Below, piece after piece: positions 40,113 through 48,638 of a stretch of 64,000 nt of DNA. Source of the stretch: Planctomycetota bacterium (lineage in GTDB: Bacteria > Planctomycetota > UBA1135 > UBA2386); assembly GCA_020848735.1 (NCBI GenBank), contig JADLHO010000170.1, positions 1-64,000 of the forward strand. Reading direction: 5' to 3'. Within the stretch, counting starts at the first letter, position 1; each line of letters begins with the position of its first letter. The translations under genes and the position numbers were made by a program. The notes below the pieces were generated by a model, which worked only from the letters and a program-made list of their open reading frames with translations, did no database searches and was not told where the DNA came from.

Positions 40113-42763
40113 CGGCTGCGCAGTGCCGCGTCGATGTCGGCGAAGGGGATCGGGTCCGCGCTCCGCTGCAGACGAGCACCACACGCCGCATCGACGACCG
40201 ACCAGCTCGCCTCGTCCGGCGCATTGCCGAGCAGGAGCCGCGAGGCCCGCGACGCGTACGCCGCGTCCGGGAGATCGGCGTGCAGCAGCACGCGCGCGAG
40301 CCGCGGTCGACGCGGACCGCTCGCCCAGCTCGCCCCGAGCTCGGGCGCAACCAGCACCGCGATGCGCGGGTCGAGCGCCGCGGCGAGCAGGGCCGACGCA
40401 CCGGTCCAGCCGTGCGCGAGCACGGCGACGCGTCCGAGTCCCTGGGTCGCGGCGAAGTCGAGCAACGCCCAAAGGTCGCGCACGGCGAGCTGCCCTTCGT
40501 CGAGGCCGTAGAAGCGGCCGTGCAGATCGCGCCAGCGCGCACCGCGATCGAGTTCTCCGGAGTAGCGGAGGTCGGCGAGCAGCACGGTGATGCCGTCGGC
40601 CCTCAGTTTCGCGATCCGCTCGCCGAACAGCTCCGCGGCGGCGCTCTTCCCGTCCGGGTGCGTGACGATCACGCAGCGGGCGCCGAACTCGCGATCGGCG
40701 CGCGCGAGCAGCACGGGCAATGCGAGGTCCGCATCGGCCGGCACCAGCCACTTCTGCCAGTCCGGTCCCGTGCCGTCGCCGGCGAGCTGGACCGCGGGAC
40801 CGCGCGGCGTCGCACCGGTCACCGGGGCCTCGAGGAGTCGGCGCAATCGCGCTCGGATCGACTCCGCCGCCCCGTCGCGCGCGAGCGCCTCCGCGCTCGG
40901 CGCCGGCCGCCCGAGCCGGATCGTGAACTCGGCCGCGATCGCACCGAGGTCGGCGGGCACGCCCTTCGCGTCGAGTGCGCGCAGCGAGCGCGGGTCCTCC
41001 GTGGCGACATCCGTCTCCTCGATCGTCCGCGAGGGATCCGCCACACCCTGGAGGTGCCTCGCGAAGAACGCGTACATCGGATTGCGCATCTCGCGGTCGT
41101 AATCGTGGCCCTTCTGCCATTGGCGCACCGCCACCGCATCGCGCGCGCCGAACGTCTCGTAGACGGCCGCGATCTCGGGGAAGCCGCGCTCGGGGAACTC
41201 ACGCGTCCAATCCCCGCTGACGGTGAGGTAGAGCTGCGGCCGCGGCGCGAAGGCGGCACCCATGATCGGCATGTCGGTCACGCGCACGAGGTGGGGCACG
41301 TGGTTGCAATGACAATGCGGACCGTCCGTGCCCAGGATCTCGTGCAGGTGACAGGCCATGACCGCCGGGACGGTGGCGGCGAGCCCCGCATCCAACGCGG
41401 CGAGGTAATACGTCTGCTGTCCGCCGCCGGAGGCGCCGGTGCAGCCGATCCGCGTCGCATCGACCTCGGGCAGGGAGCGCAGCAGCTCGAGGCCGCGGAG
41501 ATCGCTCCAGATCATCGCGGAGAGCGGTGTCAGTCCGAGGCGATCGTCGTCGACGTGCACGCTGTCGACCGCGAGCACGACGAAGCCCATGCGGGCGAGC
41601 ACGATGCAACGGCTCTGCACGACGGGATGCGTCGCGCCGCCGCTCCAATGACCGTGAGGACAGAGCACCGCGGCGCGCCTGCCGCCCGCGCTCTCGACGG
41701 TCGGACGATAGAGCCAGCCGCTCGCGTGCCAGCCGTCGAAGGCGGCCCAATACACGCGGGTGACGCGCCAGCCGTCGCGTTCGAGCGTGCCGCCCTCGCG
41801 GACATCGAGCGCGAGCGAGGGTGTGGATCGCGCGAAGTCCGTCGCCGCCGCGTCGACGAGTCCGCTCAGCGGGGAGGCCCCGCCGTCGAGCGTCGTTCCG
41901 GAGTAGGGCGCGGGCCAGAGGCCGAGGGCGTCCTGCACGAGCGCCCGCACGCGGGAGGCCGTGGTCCGGGCATCGTCCGCGTCGCGCGCGACCGGGGCAC
42001 GGCGCACGCGCTGCCGATCGTTCCACGCCTCCAGGGCGCGATCCGCCTCGTGGGGCGCGAGCACGCGCGTGCCCGCGAGTCGTTTGCGCTCCGCGGCCAG
42101 GCCCTGCGGCACGTCGCGCTTCAACGCGACCTCGCGGATCTCGCCGAGGAAGGCCTGTCGGACGTTCGGATCCAGGTTGTCGCCGAGTCGCAGCGCCGGC
42201 GCAGGCGAACCCTCGAAGCCCATGGGAAGCGCCTGCTCGCTCTCGAGCCGGCCGTCGACGAGCAATGCAATGCGCGGCGGGTCCGGTTCGAAGACCGCGT
42301 CGAGGCGATGCCAACGGCCATCGTCGATACGCGAGCGCGATTCCGCGCGGGCCTGCTGCCAGCACCAGGGTTCGAAGGACACGTGGCCCTCGCGCCGCCC
42401 GATCACGAGGCTGTAGTGCACGACGCCGCCCTCGCGGCACATCAAAGGCGTCGCGAAGGCGCCGCGTTCGGTGCGCAGCTCGAGCGAGAGCGTGAAGGCC
42501 CGCCGTGCATCCGCGCCGAGCCGAGCATCGGCGGGGATCGTCGCCTTGCCACCGGGTTCGACGAAACGCAGCGCGCCTTCGGCGAGCGACACCTTGCCCT
42601 CGAGCGCCAGCGCCGGGCCCGGGACGTCCGGATAGAGAACACGCGCCGCCTCGGCTTCGACCGCCACGCGCCAGACCGCATCGTCCTGCGCTCGCGCCGC
42701 GAAGACGACCAGTGCGAATGGGGCGAAGAGCGTGAGGAGCATACGGAAACGGACGGCGCGCAT
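40109..42763 (-). CDS. Large exported hydrolase: LamG-like plus two alpha/beta-hydrolase domains
   Basis: An 884-residue exported protein. After a signal peptide (RMLLTLFAPFALVVFAARA), residues about 40-230 form a concanavalin/LamG-like module (FTLSLELRTERGAFATPLMC, RIDDGRWHRLDAVFEPDPPR). Residues about 300-640 form an acetyl-xylan-esterase-like alpha/beta hydrolase with nucleophile Ser445 in GCTGASGGGQQ and a His near GHDYDREMRNP. The last 200 residues look like a second alpha/beta hydrolase (VTHPDGKSAAAELFGERIAK), but at the elbow where GxSxG is expected the sequence is AHGWTGA, so it is probably inactive. A carbohydrate ester is the likely substrate (inference). TACCAT lies seven bases before the ATG. 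Confidence 0.8.
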   Translation of the reverse strand: MRAVRFRMLLTLFAPFALVVFAARAQDDAVWRVAVEAEAARVLYPDVPGPALALEGKVSLAEGALRFVEPGGKATIPADARLGADARRAFTLSLELRTERGAFATPLMCREGGVVHYSLVIGRREGHVSFEPWCWQQARAESRSRIDDGRWHRLDAVFEPDPPRIALLVDGRLESEQALPMGFEGSPAPALRLGDNLDPNVRQAFLGEIREVALKRDVPQGLAAERKRLAGTRVLAPHEADRALEAWNDRQRVRRAPVARDADDARTTASRVRALVQDALGLWPAPYSGTTLDGGASPLSGLVDAAATDFARSTPSLALDVREGGTLERDGWRVTRVYWAAFDGWHASGWLYRPTVESAGGRRAAVLCPHGHWSGGATHPVVQSRCIVLARMGFVVLAVDSVHVDDDRLGLTPLSAMIWSDLRGLELLRSLPEVDATRIGCTGASGGGQQTYYLAALDAGLAATVPAVMACHLHEILGTDGPHCHCNHVPHLVRVTDMPIMGAAFAPRPQLYLTVSGDWTREFPERGFPEIAAVYETFGARDAVAVRQWQKGHDYDREMRNPMYAFFARHLQGVADPSRTIEETDVATEDPRSLRALDAKGVPADLGAIAAEFTIRLGRPAPSAEALARDGAAESIRARLRRLLEAPVTGATPRGPAVQLAGDGTGPDWQKWLVPADADLALPVLLARADREFGARCVIVTHPDGKSAAAELFGERIAKLRADGITVLLADLRYSGELDRGARWRDLHGRFYGLDEGQLAVRDLWALLDFAATQGLGRVAVLAHGWTGASALLAAALDPRIAVLVAPELGASWASGPRRPRLARVLLHADLPDAAYASRASRLLLGNAPDEASWSVVDAACGARLQRSADPIPFADIDAALRSR

Positions 42764-42770
42764 GCGGACG

Positions 42771-42776
42771 ATGGTA
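42771..42776 (-). promoter_or_regulatory. -10-like TACCAT before the large hydrolase gene
   Basis: TACCAT on the minus strand ends seven bases before the ATG at 42763, the same spacing as at lexA and prfB. The -35 region is not evident. Confidence 0.35.
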
Positions 42777-42831
42777 ATGCCTCTCCCATCGTTTGCCGCG
42801 GTCTCTTCTCGACACCGCCCGATCCCATGCG

Positions 42832-42859
42832 TTGACAGGTCACCGGGCGCATCTATCGT
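42832..42859 (+). promoter_or_regulatory. Promoter TTGACA-16-TATCGT for the lamin-tail protein gene
   Basis: A consensus TTGACA (42832-42837) and TATCGT (42854-42859) are 16 bases apart. Transcription would start near 42866, leaving a leader of about 60 bases. Confidence 0.6.
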
Positions 42860-42926
42860 CGCCTGCCACGCTCGGGTGCCCTGCCTCCCGACTCCGCTCC
42901 CTGCTCCATCCGTTTCGAGGACCGAC

Positions 42927-44657
42927 ATGAGTTTCGTCCGTTCGCCCGCCCTGCTCCTCGGTGTCGCGCTCGTCGCATTGCCGAGCCTCGCGACCTCCCA
43001 GGTCGTGATCAACGAGTTCCAATATGACGACGAGAGCACCGACGATCGCGAGTTCGTCGAGCTCTACAACGCCGGCACCTCCGCGGTGGACATCTCCGGC
43101 TGGACGCTCGAGGCGTACGACGAGAACACGCCGAACGCCTTCTACACGATCCCGCCGAGCACCATCCTCGCACCCGGGGCCTTCTGGGTCCTCGGCGCCT
43201 CGACGGTCGCGAACGTCAACCAGGTGGTCGGCATCCAGGACCTCTGGCAGAACGACCAGGAGACGCTGGAGCTCTTCGACGCGTCGCACGTGCGCCAGGA
43301 CTTCGTGTGCTACGAGGTGAACAAGGCCCGCTTCGTGCTGCCGGCCTACGCCGAGGGCGAGGGTCTCTGGGGCAACTTCCAGAGCAACCTGCACACGTCG
43401 ATCATCGAGTCGAGCTGGTCGCGTCTGCGCGACGGCTACGACACGAACGACAACGGCCGCGACTTCCGCATCATCACGCAGACGCCGGGCGCCTCGAACA
43501 ACCGCGCGAACCTCGCGCCGCTCTTCGAGAACTTCGACGCGATCGCCGTGGACTCGCCGATCCCGAACTGGGGTGGCTCGTTCAAGCCGCCGTTCGCCAT
43601 CGACCCGACGCAGCTCAGCGCGCAGAACCCGAACCCGATCCCCGCGTCGCCGGTCGGCGGCAACGCGATGATCATGTGGGACAGCGTCGGCGGCGGTAAC
43701 TACTCGATGCTGCTCACCGACGTCTCGGACGAGATCGACTTCGAGGCCTACGTCTACTTCGACGCGACGCCGCGTCCCGCCGGCGAGTACGAGACCTGGT
43801 CGCTGGTCGTCCAGGGCGGCAGCTGCTCGTTCCACAATCACCCCGACCCGACCGGCTCGCTCGGCGGCGCCGTTCCCTTCACCGCGAACGGCAACACGGG
43901 CGTGGGCTGGATCTACCACGTCACCTCGTCGGGTGGCACGCTCTTCCTCGTCGACCACAACAACGGTGGCTGGGGCGCCACGGCGCAGTCGCAGCCGACC
44001 ATCCTCGGTCAGATCACGATCACGAGCGGCGTGAACGACGGCTGGCAGCGCCTGCGCCTGCTGGCGACCAAGAACCTCGCCGAGGGCTACTTCGGCGGCA
44101 CGCTCGGCCAGCTCGACGGCACCCGTTTCGCGGCCCCGATCGTCGGCAAGCCGGGTGGCATCGCCGTCGGCTACCGCGAGCTCATGGTCAACAACGGCGC
44201 CACGCGGCCGTTCACCGCCGACTTCGTGGTCGTCCGCACGAACACCGCCTCGGTGTCGAACTTCGGCAATGCGACCCCGACCTCGACCGCCACGCCGTCG
44301 ATCGCGGCGGACAGCTTCCCGATCCTCGGCAACGTGAACTTCGGGGTCAGCGCCTCGAACGTCCCGGCGAACTCCGCGATCGCGATGCTGATCGGTTTCT
44401 TCCAGATCATCCCGCCGACGGACCTGACGATCCTCGGCGCGCAGCCCGGCTCGTCGATCCACGTCACGCCCGACCTCGCGGTCACCGTGCTGACGAACGG
44501 CTCCGGCGTCGGCTCGCTGCCGCTCGCACTCCCGGCCACGCCGGCACTCGCGGGAGCACCGCTCTTCTTCCAGGCCTTCGCGATCGACCCGGCTCTGCCC
44601 TATCCGGCGCTGCCGATCGCCCAGACCGGCGGCCTGAAGTGCGTGCTCGGCAACTGA
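42927..44657 (+). CDS. Secreted lamin-tail-domain protein with C-terminal tail domain
   Basis: A 576-residue exported protein; the signal peptide ends near residue 24 (LPSLATS). Residues about 25-150 form a lamin-tail domain (VVINEFQYDDESTDDREFVE, then LYNAGTSAVDISGWTLE), an Ig-like fold common in secreted bacterial proteins. The middle is beta-rich, similar to LamG-type sandwiches (DGWQRLRLLATKNLAEGYFG). Residues 462-576 are the tail shared with other exported proteins here (FPILGNVNFGVSASNVPANS, later LPATPALAGAPLFFQAFAID). No enzyme site is visible; a surface or extracellular matrix role is inferred. A consensus promoter upstream and a strong hairpin downstream make it monocistronic. Confidence 0.85.
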   Translation: MSFVRSPALLLGVALVALPSLATSQVVINEFQYDDESTDDREFVELYNAGTSAVDISGWTLEAYDENTPNAFYTIPPSTILAPGAFWVLGASTVANVNQVVGIQDLWQNDQETLELFDASHVRQDFVCYEVNKARFVLPAYAEGEGLWGNFQSNLHTSIIESSWSRLRDGYDTNDNGRDFRIITQTPGASNNRANLAPLFENFDAIAVDSPIPNWGGSFKPPFAIDPTQLSAQNPNPIPASPVGGNAMIMWDSVGGGNYSMLLTDVSDEIDFEAYVYFDATPRPAGEYETWSLVVQGGSCSFHNHPDPTGSLGGAVPFTANGNTGVGWIYHVTSSGGTLFLVDHNNGGWGATAQSQPTILGQITITSGVNDGWQRLRLLATKNLAEGYFGGTLGQLDGTRFAAPIVGKPGGIAVGYRELMVNNGATRPFTADFVVVRTNTASVSNFGNATPTSTATPSIAADSFPILGNVNFGVSASNVPANSAIAMLIGFFQIIPPTDLTILGAQPGSSIHVTPDLAVTVLTNGSGVGSLPLALPATPALAGAPLFFQAFAIDPALPYPALPIAQTGGLKCVLGN

Positions 44658-44702
44658 GAGCCCACTCCCGAGGAAGCGTGCGTCGAGCGCGCTGATTCGG
44701 CC

Positions 44703-44730
44703 ACGGGCGCGATCCTCGGATCGCGCCCGT
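44703..44730 (+). terminator. Perfect 12-bp hairpin after the lamin-tail gene
   Basis: ACGGGCGCGATC (44703-44714) and GATCGCGCCCGT (44719-44730) form a perfect 12-bp stem with a CTCG loop, 45 bases after the stop codon. No T-run follows, so termination would be non-canonical, or the hairpin protects the 3' end. Confidence 0.6.
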
Positions 44731-44764
44731 TGCACGTACGCAGCCCGCGTGCTCCAAACGCGAC

Positions 44765-45940
44765 GTGCTCGGCGATCGCTCGCAGTTCGACGACCTCCTC
44801 GGCGTCGCCTACCTGAACCACGCGGCGATGTCGCCGCCGAGCCGCGCCGTGCGCGACGCCTGCGCGGCGATGCTCGACGAGTACGCGAGGCGTGGGGCCG
44901 CGGCCTGGCCCCGACAGCTCGAATCGCGTGAGCGACTGCGCGCGCGACTCGCCCGCATGCTCGGCGCGAGTCCGCCCGAGCTCGGTCTCGTCCCCGGCAC
45001 GGGCCACGCGATCACGATGGTCGCCACCGCGATCCGCTGGCGGCCGAAGGAGCGGCTCATCCTGCTGCGCGGCGAGTTCCCCGCGAACGTCACGCCTTGG
45101 TTGCGCGTGGCCGAGCGCTTCGAGCTCGAGCCGGTGTTCCTCGACGCGGACGCCTTCGCCCCGGGTGGCGATGGCCTGGCGTCGCTCGGCCGCGAACTCG
45201 CGCGCGGCGCGCGGCTGCTCGCGGTGAGCGCGGTCCAGTTCCAGACCGGGCTGCGGATGCCGCTCGAGGCCATCGCCGCGCTCTGCCGCGCCGCCGGCAC
45301 GCAGGTCTTCGTGGACGCCATCCAGGCGCTCGGCTGCACGCCGCTCGACGTCCGCGCGCTCGGCATCGACGACCTCGCCGCCGGCGGCCACAAGTGGCTG
45401 ATGGGCATCGAGGGCACGGCCTGCCTTTGGATCCGCGACGAGCGCCTCGCGGAGCTCGATCCTCTCGTGGCGAGCTGGCTGAGCCACGAGGACGGCCTCG
45501 GCTTCCTCTTCGAGGGCGCCGGCCGGCTGCGCTACGACCGCCCGCTGCGTCGGCGCGCCGACGTCTTCGAGATCGGCGTCACCAATGCCCTCGGCTTCGC
45601 CGCTCTCGACGCATCGACCGCCCTGCTGGAGTCGATCGGAATCGCCGCGATCGAGCGGCACGTGGCTGCGATCCTCGACGCGCTCGAGCCGGGCTTCGTC
45701 GCGCGCGGCTTCGTGTCGGCGCGGCGGCCCGAGCCGGCAGCGCGCTCCGGCATCCTCGCGCTGACACCGCCGACCCACGTGGGTCTCGGCGAGCTCGCGC
45801 GGGCCTTGGGCGAGCGCGGGATCGCGGTGGCGACCCCCGACGGCCACCTGAGACTCTCGCCGCACTGGCCGAACGATCTCTCCCAGGTGCCGCAGGTCTT
45901 CGCCGCGCTCGACGACGCGCTGCGCTCGCTCAACGCCTGA
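44765..45940 (+). CDS. Class V aminotransferase-like PLP enzyme (GTG start)
   Basis: A 391-residue fold-type I PLP protein of the class V (NifS/isopenicillin-N-epimerase-like) group. It shows YLNHAAMSPPSRAVRDACAA at the N-terminus, GTGHAITMVATAIRW in the cofactor phosphate region, SAVQFQTGLRMPLEAIAALC, VFVDAIQALGCTPLDVR with the pyridine-ring Asp, and the Schiff-base Lys210 in AAGGHKWLMGIEG. There is no conserved Cys loop of true cysteine desulfurases, so a lyase, epimerase or aminotransferase role is more likely; the substrate is unknown. The GTG at 44765 is the farthest sensible start. Its 3' end overlaps the convergent lipoprotein gene by 11 bases. Confidence 0.85.
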   Translation: MLGDRSQFDDLLGVAYLNHAAMSPPSRAVRDACAAMLDEYARRGAAAWPRQLESRERLRARLARMLGASPPELGLVPGTGHAITMVATAIRWRPKERLILLRGEFPANVTPWLRVAERFELEPVFLDADAFAPGGDGLASLGRELARGARLLAVSAVQFQTGLRMPLEAIAALCRAAGTQVFVDAIQALGCTPLDVRALGIDDLAAGGHKWLMGIEGTACLWIRDERLAELDPLVASWLSHEDGLGFLFEGAGRLRYDRPLRRRADVFEIGVTNALGFAALDASTALLESIGIAAIERHVAAILDALEPGFVARGFVSARRPEPAARSGILALTPPTHVGLGELARALGERGIAVATPDGHLRLSPHWPNDLSQVPQVFAALDDALRSLNA

Positions 45941-46469
45941 GCAGCTCGGTCACCTGCGGCTCGAGCTTGGTGAGGCCGCAGGCCTTGCCGATCGCGAGCG
46001 ACTCCTCCGCCGAGCGCTTCTCGATCGAGCGCGCGCGGAGCGCCATGAGTGCGCCGACCCGATTGCTGCTCCCGCAGCAGACGAGCGTCGCGCCGCCGGA
46101 CGCGCGCAGGGCCTCGTCGAGGGCGCGCACCTTGTCGTCGGTCAGGTCGGCGGCACCCGACACGGGGATGCGGACGATGCGCAGGCCGAGGGCGGCGGCG
46201 CGCTGCTCCTCCCAACCGGTGCCGGGTTCGTTGGCGGGTCGCAGGGAGATGACGTCGGTGATGCCGGCCGACGGCAGGGCGTCGAACTGGGCCTCGGTCG
46301 GTTGACCGGAGCAGTGGACCGCGGGCATCGGCGACGAGCCGTTGGCGATGCCGAGTTCGGCGAAGGACTTGGAGGGCGCGGGAGCCGGAGCGGCACCGCA
46401 GGCGGCCAGCGTGAGGACCAGGGCGGCGGACCGGAACGAGCGGCCCGATGGGCAGAACGGGATCTTCAT
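45930..46469 (-). CDS. Lipoprotein with DUF442/dual-specificity phosphatase-like domain
   Basis: A 179-residue lipoprotein: the signal peptide ends in LTLAACG, with Cys24 as the lipidation site. The mature part resembles the phosphatase-like family attached to beta-lactamase-hydrolase proteins (SGQPTEAQFDALPSAGITDV, then ISLRPANEPG). The P-loop CX5R is present as Cys131 to Arg137 (VCCGSSNRVGA), though the usual His before Cys is Val-Cys. It may therefore be a periplasmic phosphatase of low or altered activity. The final 11 bases overlap the convergent aminotransferase gene. Confidence 0.8.
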   Translation of the reverse strand: MKIPFCPSGRSFRSAALVLTLAACGAAPAPAPSKSFAELGIANGSSPMPAVHCSGQPTEAQFDALPSAGITDVISLRPANEPGTGWEEQRAAALGLRIVRIPVSGAADLTDDKVRALDEALRASGGATLVCCGSSNRVGALMALRARSIEKRSAEESLAIGKACGLTKLEPQVTELLRR

Positions 46470-46582
46470 GACGGCACAGAGGATCCTCCGGGGACGCTCG
46501 GACGTCCAATCGCGGGTCTTCCCCGCCGCGGCTCCGCGCCGGGAGCCGGGTACCCTGCGATCCCAAGCACCCGTCTCCGGCG

Positions 46583-46588
46583 TAGGGT
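46583..46588 (+). promoter_or_regulatory. -10-like TAGGGT upstream of the metalloprotease gene
   Basis: TAGGGT lies 60 bases before the ATG at 46649; a second candidate, TACCCT, occurs about 30 bases further upstream. Neither has a clear -35. Confidence 0.2.
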
Positions 46589-46648
46589 CCGACCCCTGCG
46601 ACGGCGAATCCGCCCGCCGCTCCGTCCCTGCCGTCCCGCTCGCGAACG

Positions 46649-48373
46649 ATGCTCCAACCGAACCTCCTGACGACCGCCACCCTCGCGGTCTGCGCCGCCT
46701 TCGCCGCCCGTTCCGTCTCCGCGCAAGCTCCCACACCGCGACCCGCACCCCAGTGGTTGCTCAACGCGTACGACGTGAGCGACGGCACCGTGCAGGACCT
46801 GTCGATCCCGTCCCTGCGCGAGCGCTTCCAGTTCCAGGTCGTGCTCGGCGACGCCACCGTCACGGTCGACCTCGACCCGAACGACATCCGCACCCTCGAT
46901 TTCGCGCTCTTCGTCGACGACGGCACGCGCCTCACCCGCCTGCCCACGCCGGCGGCGGTCACGTTCATCGGCAAGGTGCTCGGCCACCCGCACTCGACGG
47001 TCGCCGCGAGCATCGTCGACCGCAAGCTGCAGGCACTGGTCCGGCTCGATGACGACGCGAGCCTCATCTGGGGCATCGAGTCGGTCGCCGCCGTCGATCC
47101 GCAGGCGCCGATCGCGGATCACCTGGTGTACCGCAGCGACGACTCGACCCGGCAGCAGGCTCATTGCGGCACGACCCACCCGCATTGGCACGCCATCGGC
47201 GGGCCGGGGACCGACGCCCGCAAGGAAGCCGAGATCGCGTGTGATGCCGATCTCGAGTTCTACCAGCGCAATGGCTCCAACGTCGTGCAGACGACGAACA
47301 CGATCACGTCGATCGTCAACGGCATCGACGTGATCTACCAGCGCGACGTCGACGTGCAGTACGTGATCCGCCAGATCATCGTGCGCACGACCGCGGTCTA
47401 CGTGAACAACGACATGGGTGCGCTCCTGGGCGAGTTCGCCTCCCGCTGGAACGGCAACCACGGCGGTGTCCCGCGCGACCTCGCGCACCTCTTCACGGGC
47501 AAGGGCGGCTTCGGTGGCGTGGTGGGCATCGCCTACGTCGGCGTCGTCTGCGACCTCGGCAGCGCCTACGGCGTGTCGAAGGCGTTCTCGAACTTCACGA
47601 CGAACGTCGGACTCGTCGCGCACGAGACCGGTCACAACTGGAACGCCCCGCACTGCGACGGCATCAACCCCTGCTACATCATGTGCTCGGGCCTCGGCGG
47701 CTGTAATGGCAACCTGACGCTGTTCGACCCGAGCACGGCCGGCGTGATCACGTCGTTCAAGAACTCGCGCGGCTGCCTCGCGACCCCGCCCGTGGTCCCC
47801 GTCATCGGCGGCATCTCGCCCAGCAGCGCCGCCGTGCTGCCCAGCAGCGCCATCACGCTCACGGGCACCGGCTTCTCCGGGGTGACAACGGTCACGGTCG
47901 GCACCACGCCGGTGACGCCCTACCAGGTCACCGACACGCAGGTGCGCTTCCAGTCGCCCCTGCCGACGACGCTCGGGACGGTCGCCGTACGAGTGACCAA
48001 TCCGGCGGGCACGAGCAACGCGGTCAACCTCACGCTGAACGCTGCCAATCCACCGGTCTACCTCGCGCCGGCGCTCGCGACCGGCGGCGTCGTGCTCCCG
48101 CTCCAGTGGGCCGGCGATCCCAGCGACGTCTGCGTCCTGCTCGCCTCGTTCAACGACGCCACCACGATCCCGATCGGCGCGTTCAACCTGCTCGCCAACA
48201 ACTTCGTCCTCGCGGTGGCGCCGGCCGACAGCGTCGGCCACAAGGCGTTGGGCTACGCGATCCCGTCGATCTCGCTGTCGGGACTCGTGATGCGCTCGCA
48301 GGTGGTGTTCCTCGACGAGACGTCGCTCGGCCTCAACTCGATCTCGTCGATCATCCTCACGACGTTCCTCTGA
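46649..48373 (+). CDS. Exported M12B-like metalloprotease with IPT/TIG domain
   Basis: A 574-residue exported protein with a signal peptide ending near residue 26 (ARSVSAQ). The N-terminal part has the reprolysin propeptide-like strand (RFQFQVVLGDATVTVDLDPN). The catalytic domain carries the metzincin site HETGHNWNAPH (His325, Glu326, His329, His335) and a Met-turn (CYIMCSGLGG), typical of bacterial adamalysin-like (M12B) proteases. An IPT/TIG Ig-like domain follows (ISPSSAAVLPSSAITLTGTG). Residues about 474-574 are a divergent form of the C-terminal tail found in other exported proteins here. It is likely an extracellular zinc endopeptidase. Confidence 0.88.
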   Translation: MLQPNLLTTATLAVCAAFAARSVSAQAPTPRPAPQWLLNAYDVSDGTVQDLSIPSLRERFQFQVVLGDATVTVDLDPNDIRTLDFALFVDDGTRLTRLPTPAAVTFIGKVLGHPHSTVAASIVDRKLQALVRLDDDASLIWGIESVAAVDPQAPIADHLVYRSDDSTRQQAHCGTTHPHWHAIGGPGTDARKEAEIACDADLEFYQRNGSNVVQTTNTITSIVNGIDVIYQRDVDVQYVIRQIIVRTTAVYVNNDMGALLGEFASRWNGNHGGVPRDLAHLFTGKGGFGGVVGIAYVGVVCDLGSAYGVSKAFSNFTTNVGLVAHETGHNWNAPHCDGINPCYIMCSGLGGCNGNLTLFDPSTAGVITSFKNSRGCLATPPVVPVIGGISPSSAAVLPSSAITLTGTGFSGVTTVTVGTTPVTPYQVTDTQVRFQSPLPTTLGTVAVRVTNPAGTSNAVNLTLNAANPPVYLAPALATGGVVLPLQWAGDPSDVCVLLASFNDATTIPIGAFNLLANNFVLAVAPADSVGHKALGYAIPSISLSGLVMRSQVVFLDETSLGLNSISSIILTTFL

Positions 48374-48592
48374 GTTCGCGTCGCATCGCGCGGCAGCGCC
48401 GGAGCGAGCGACGGCGGCACGGATCCGCAGGCACCGGATCGGACCGTCGGCGCGGTCGGGCCGATCCGGCTCAGCCCCCCGCGCTCGGTTCCAGCCCGGG
48501 CTCCCCCGCGTCCGAAACCCTGCTCGCGCGCACCCGTCCCCGATCGGCCGGACGGGGCGCACGCCGCACATCGGAGTCGAGGATCCGTTGGC

Positions 48593-48598
48593 TATGCT
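48593..48598 (+). promoter_or_regulatory. -10-like TATGCT before the polysaccharide operon
   Basis: TATGCT overlaps the ATG at 48594. If it is the -10 element, translation must start downstream, which supports the ATG at 48639 for the GT2 gene. The same hexamer precedes the gene at 22957. Confidence 0.35.
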
Positions 48599-48638
48599 CC
48601 CCCCCGCCGCGCGCGATGCAGCGCGCGACCAGAAGAAG

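Noticed and set aside
44703-44730. Classical Rho-independent terminator
   Set aside because: The stem is perfect but no T-run follows, so only a terminator-like hairpin can be claimed.
44765-45940. Class V enzyme as a cysteine desulfurase (NifS/IscS/SufS)
   Set aside because: No conserved active-site Cys loop and no Fe-S assembly genes nearby; only the PLP fold is supported.
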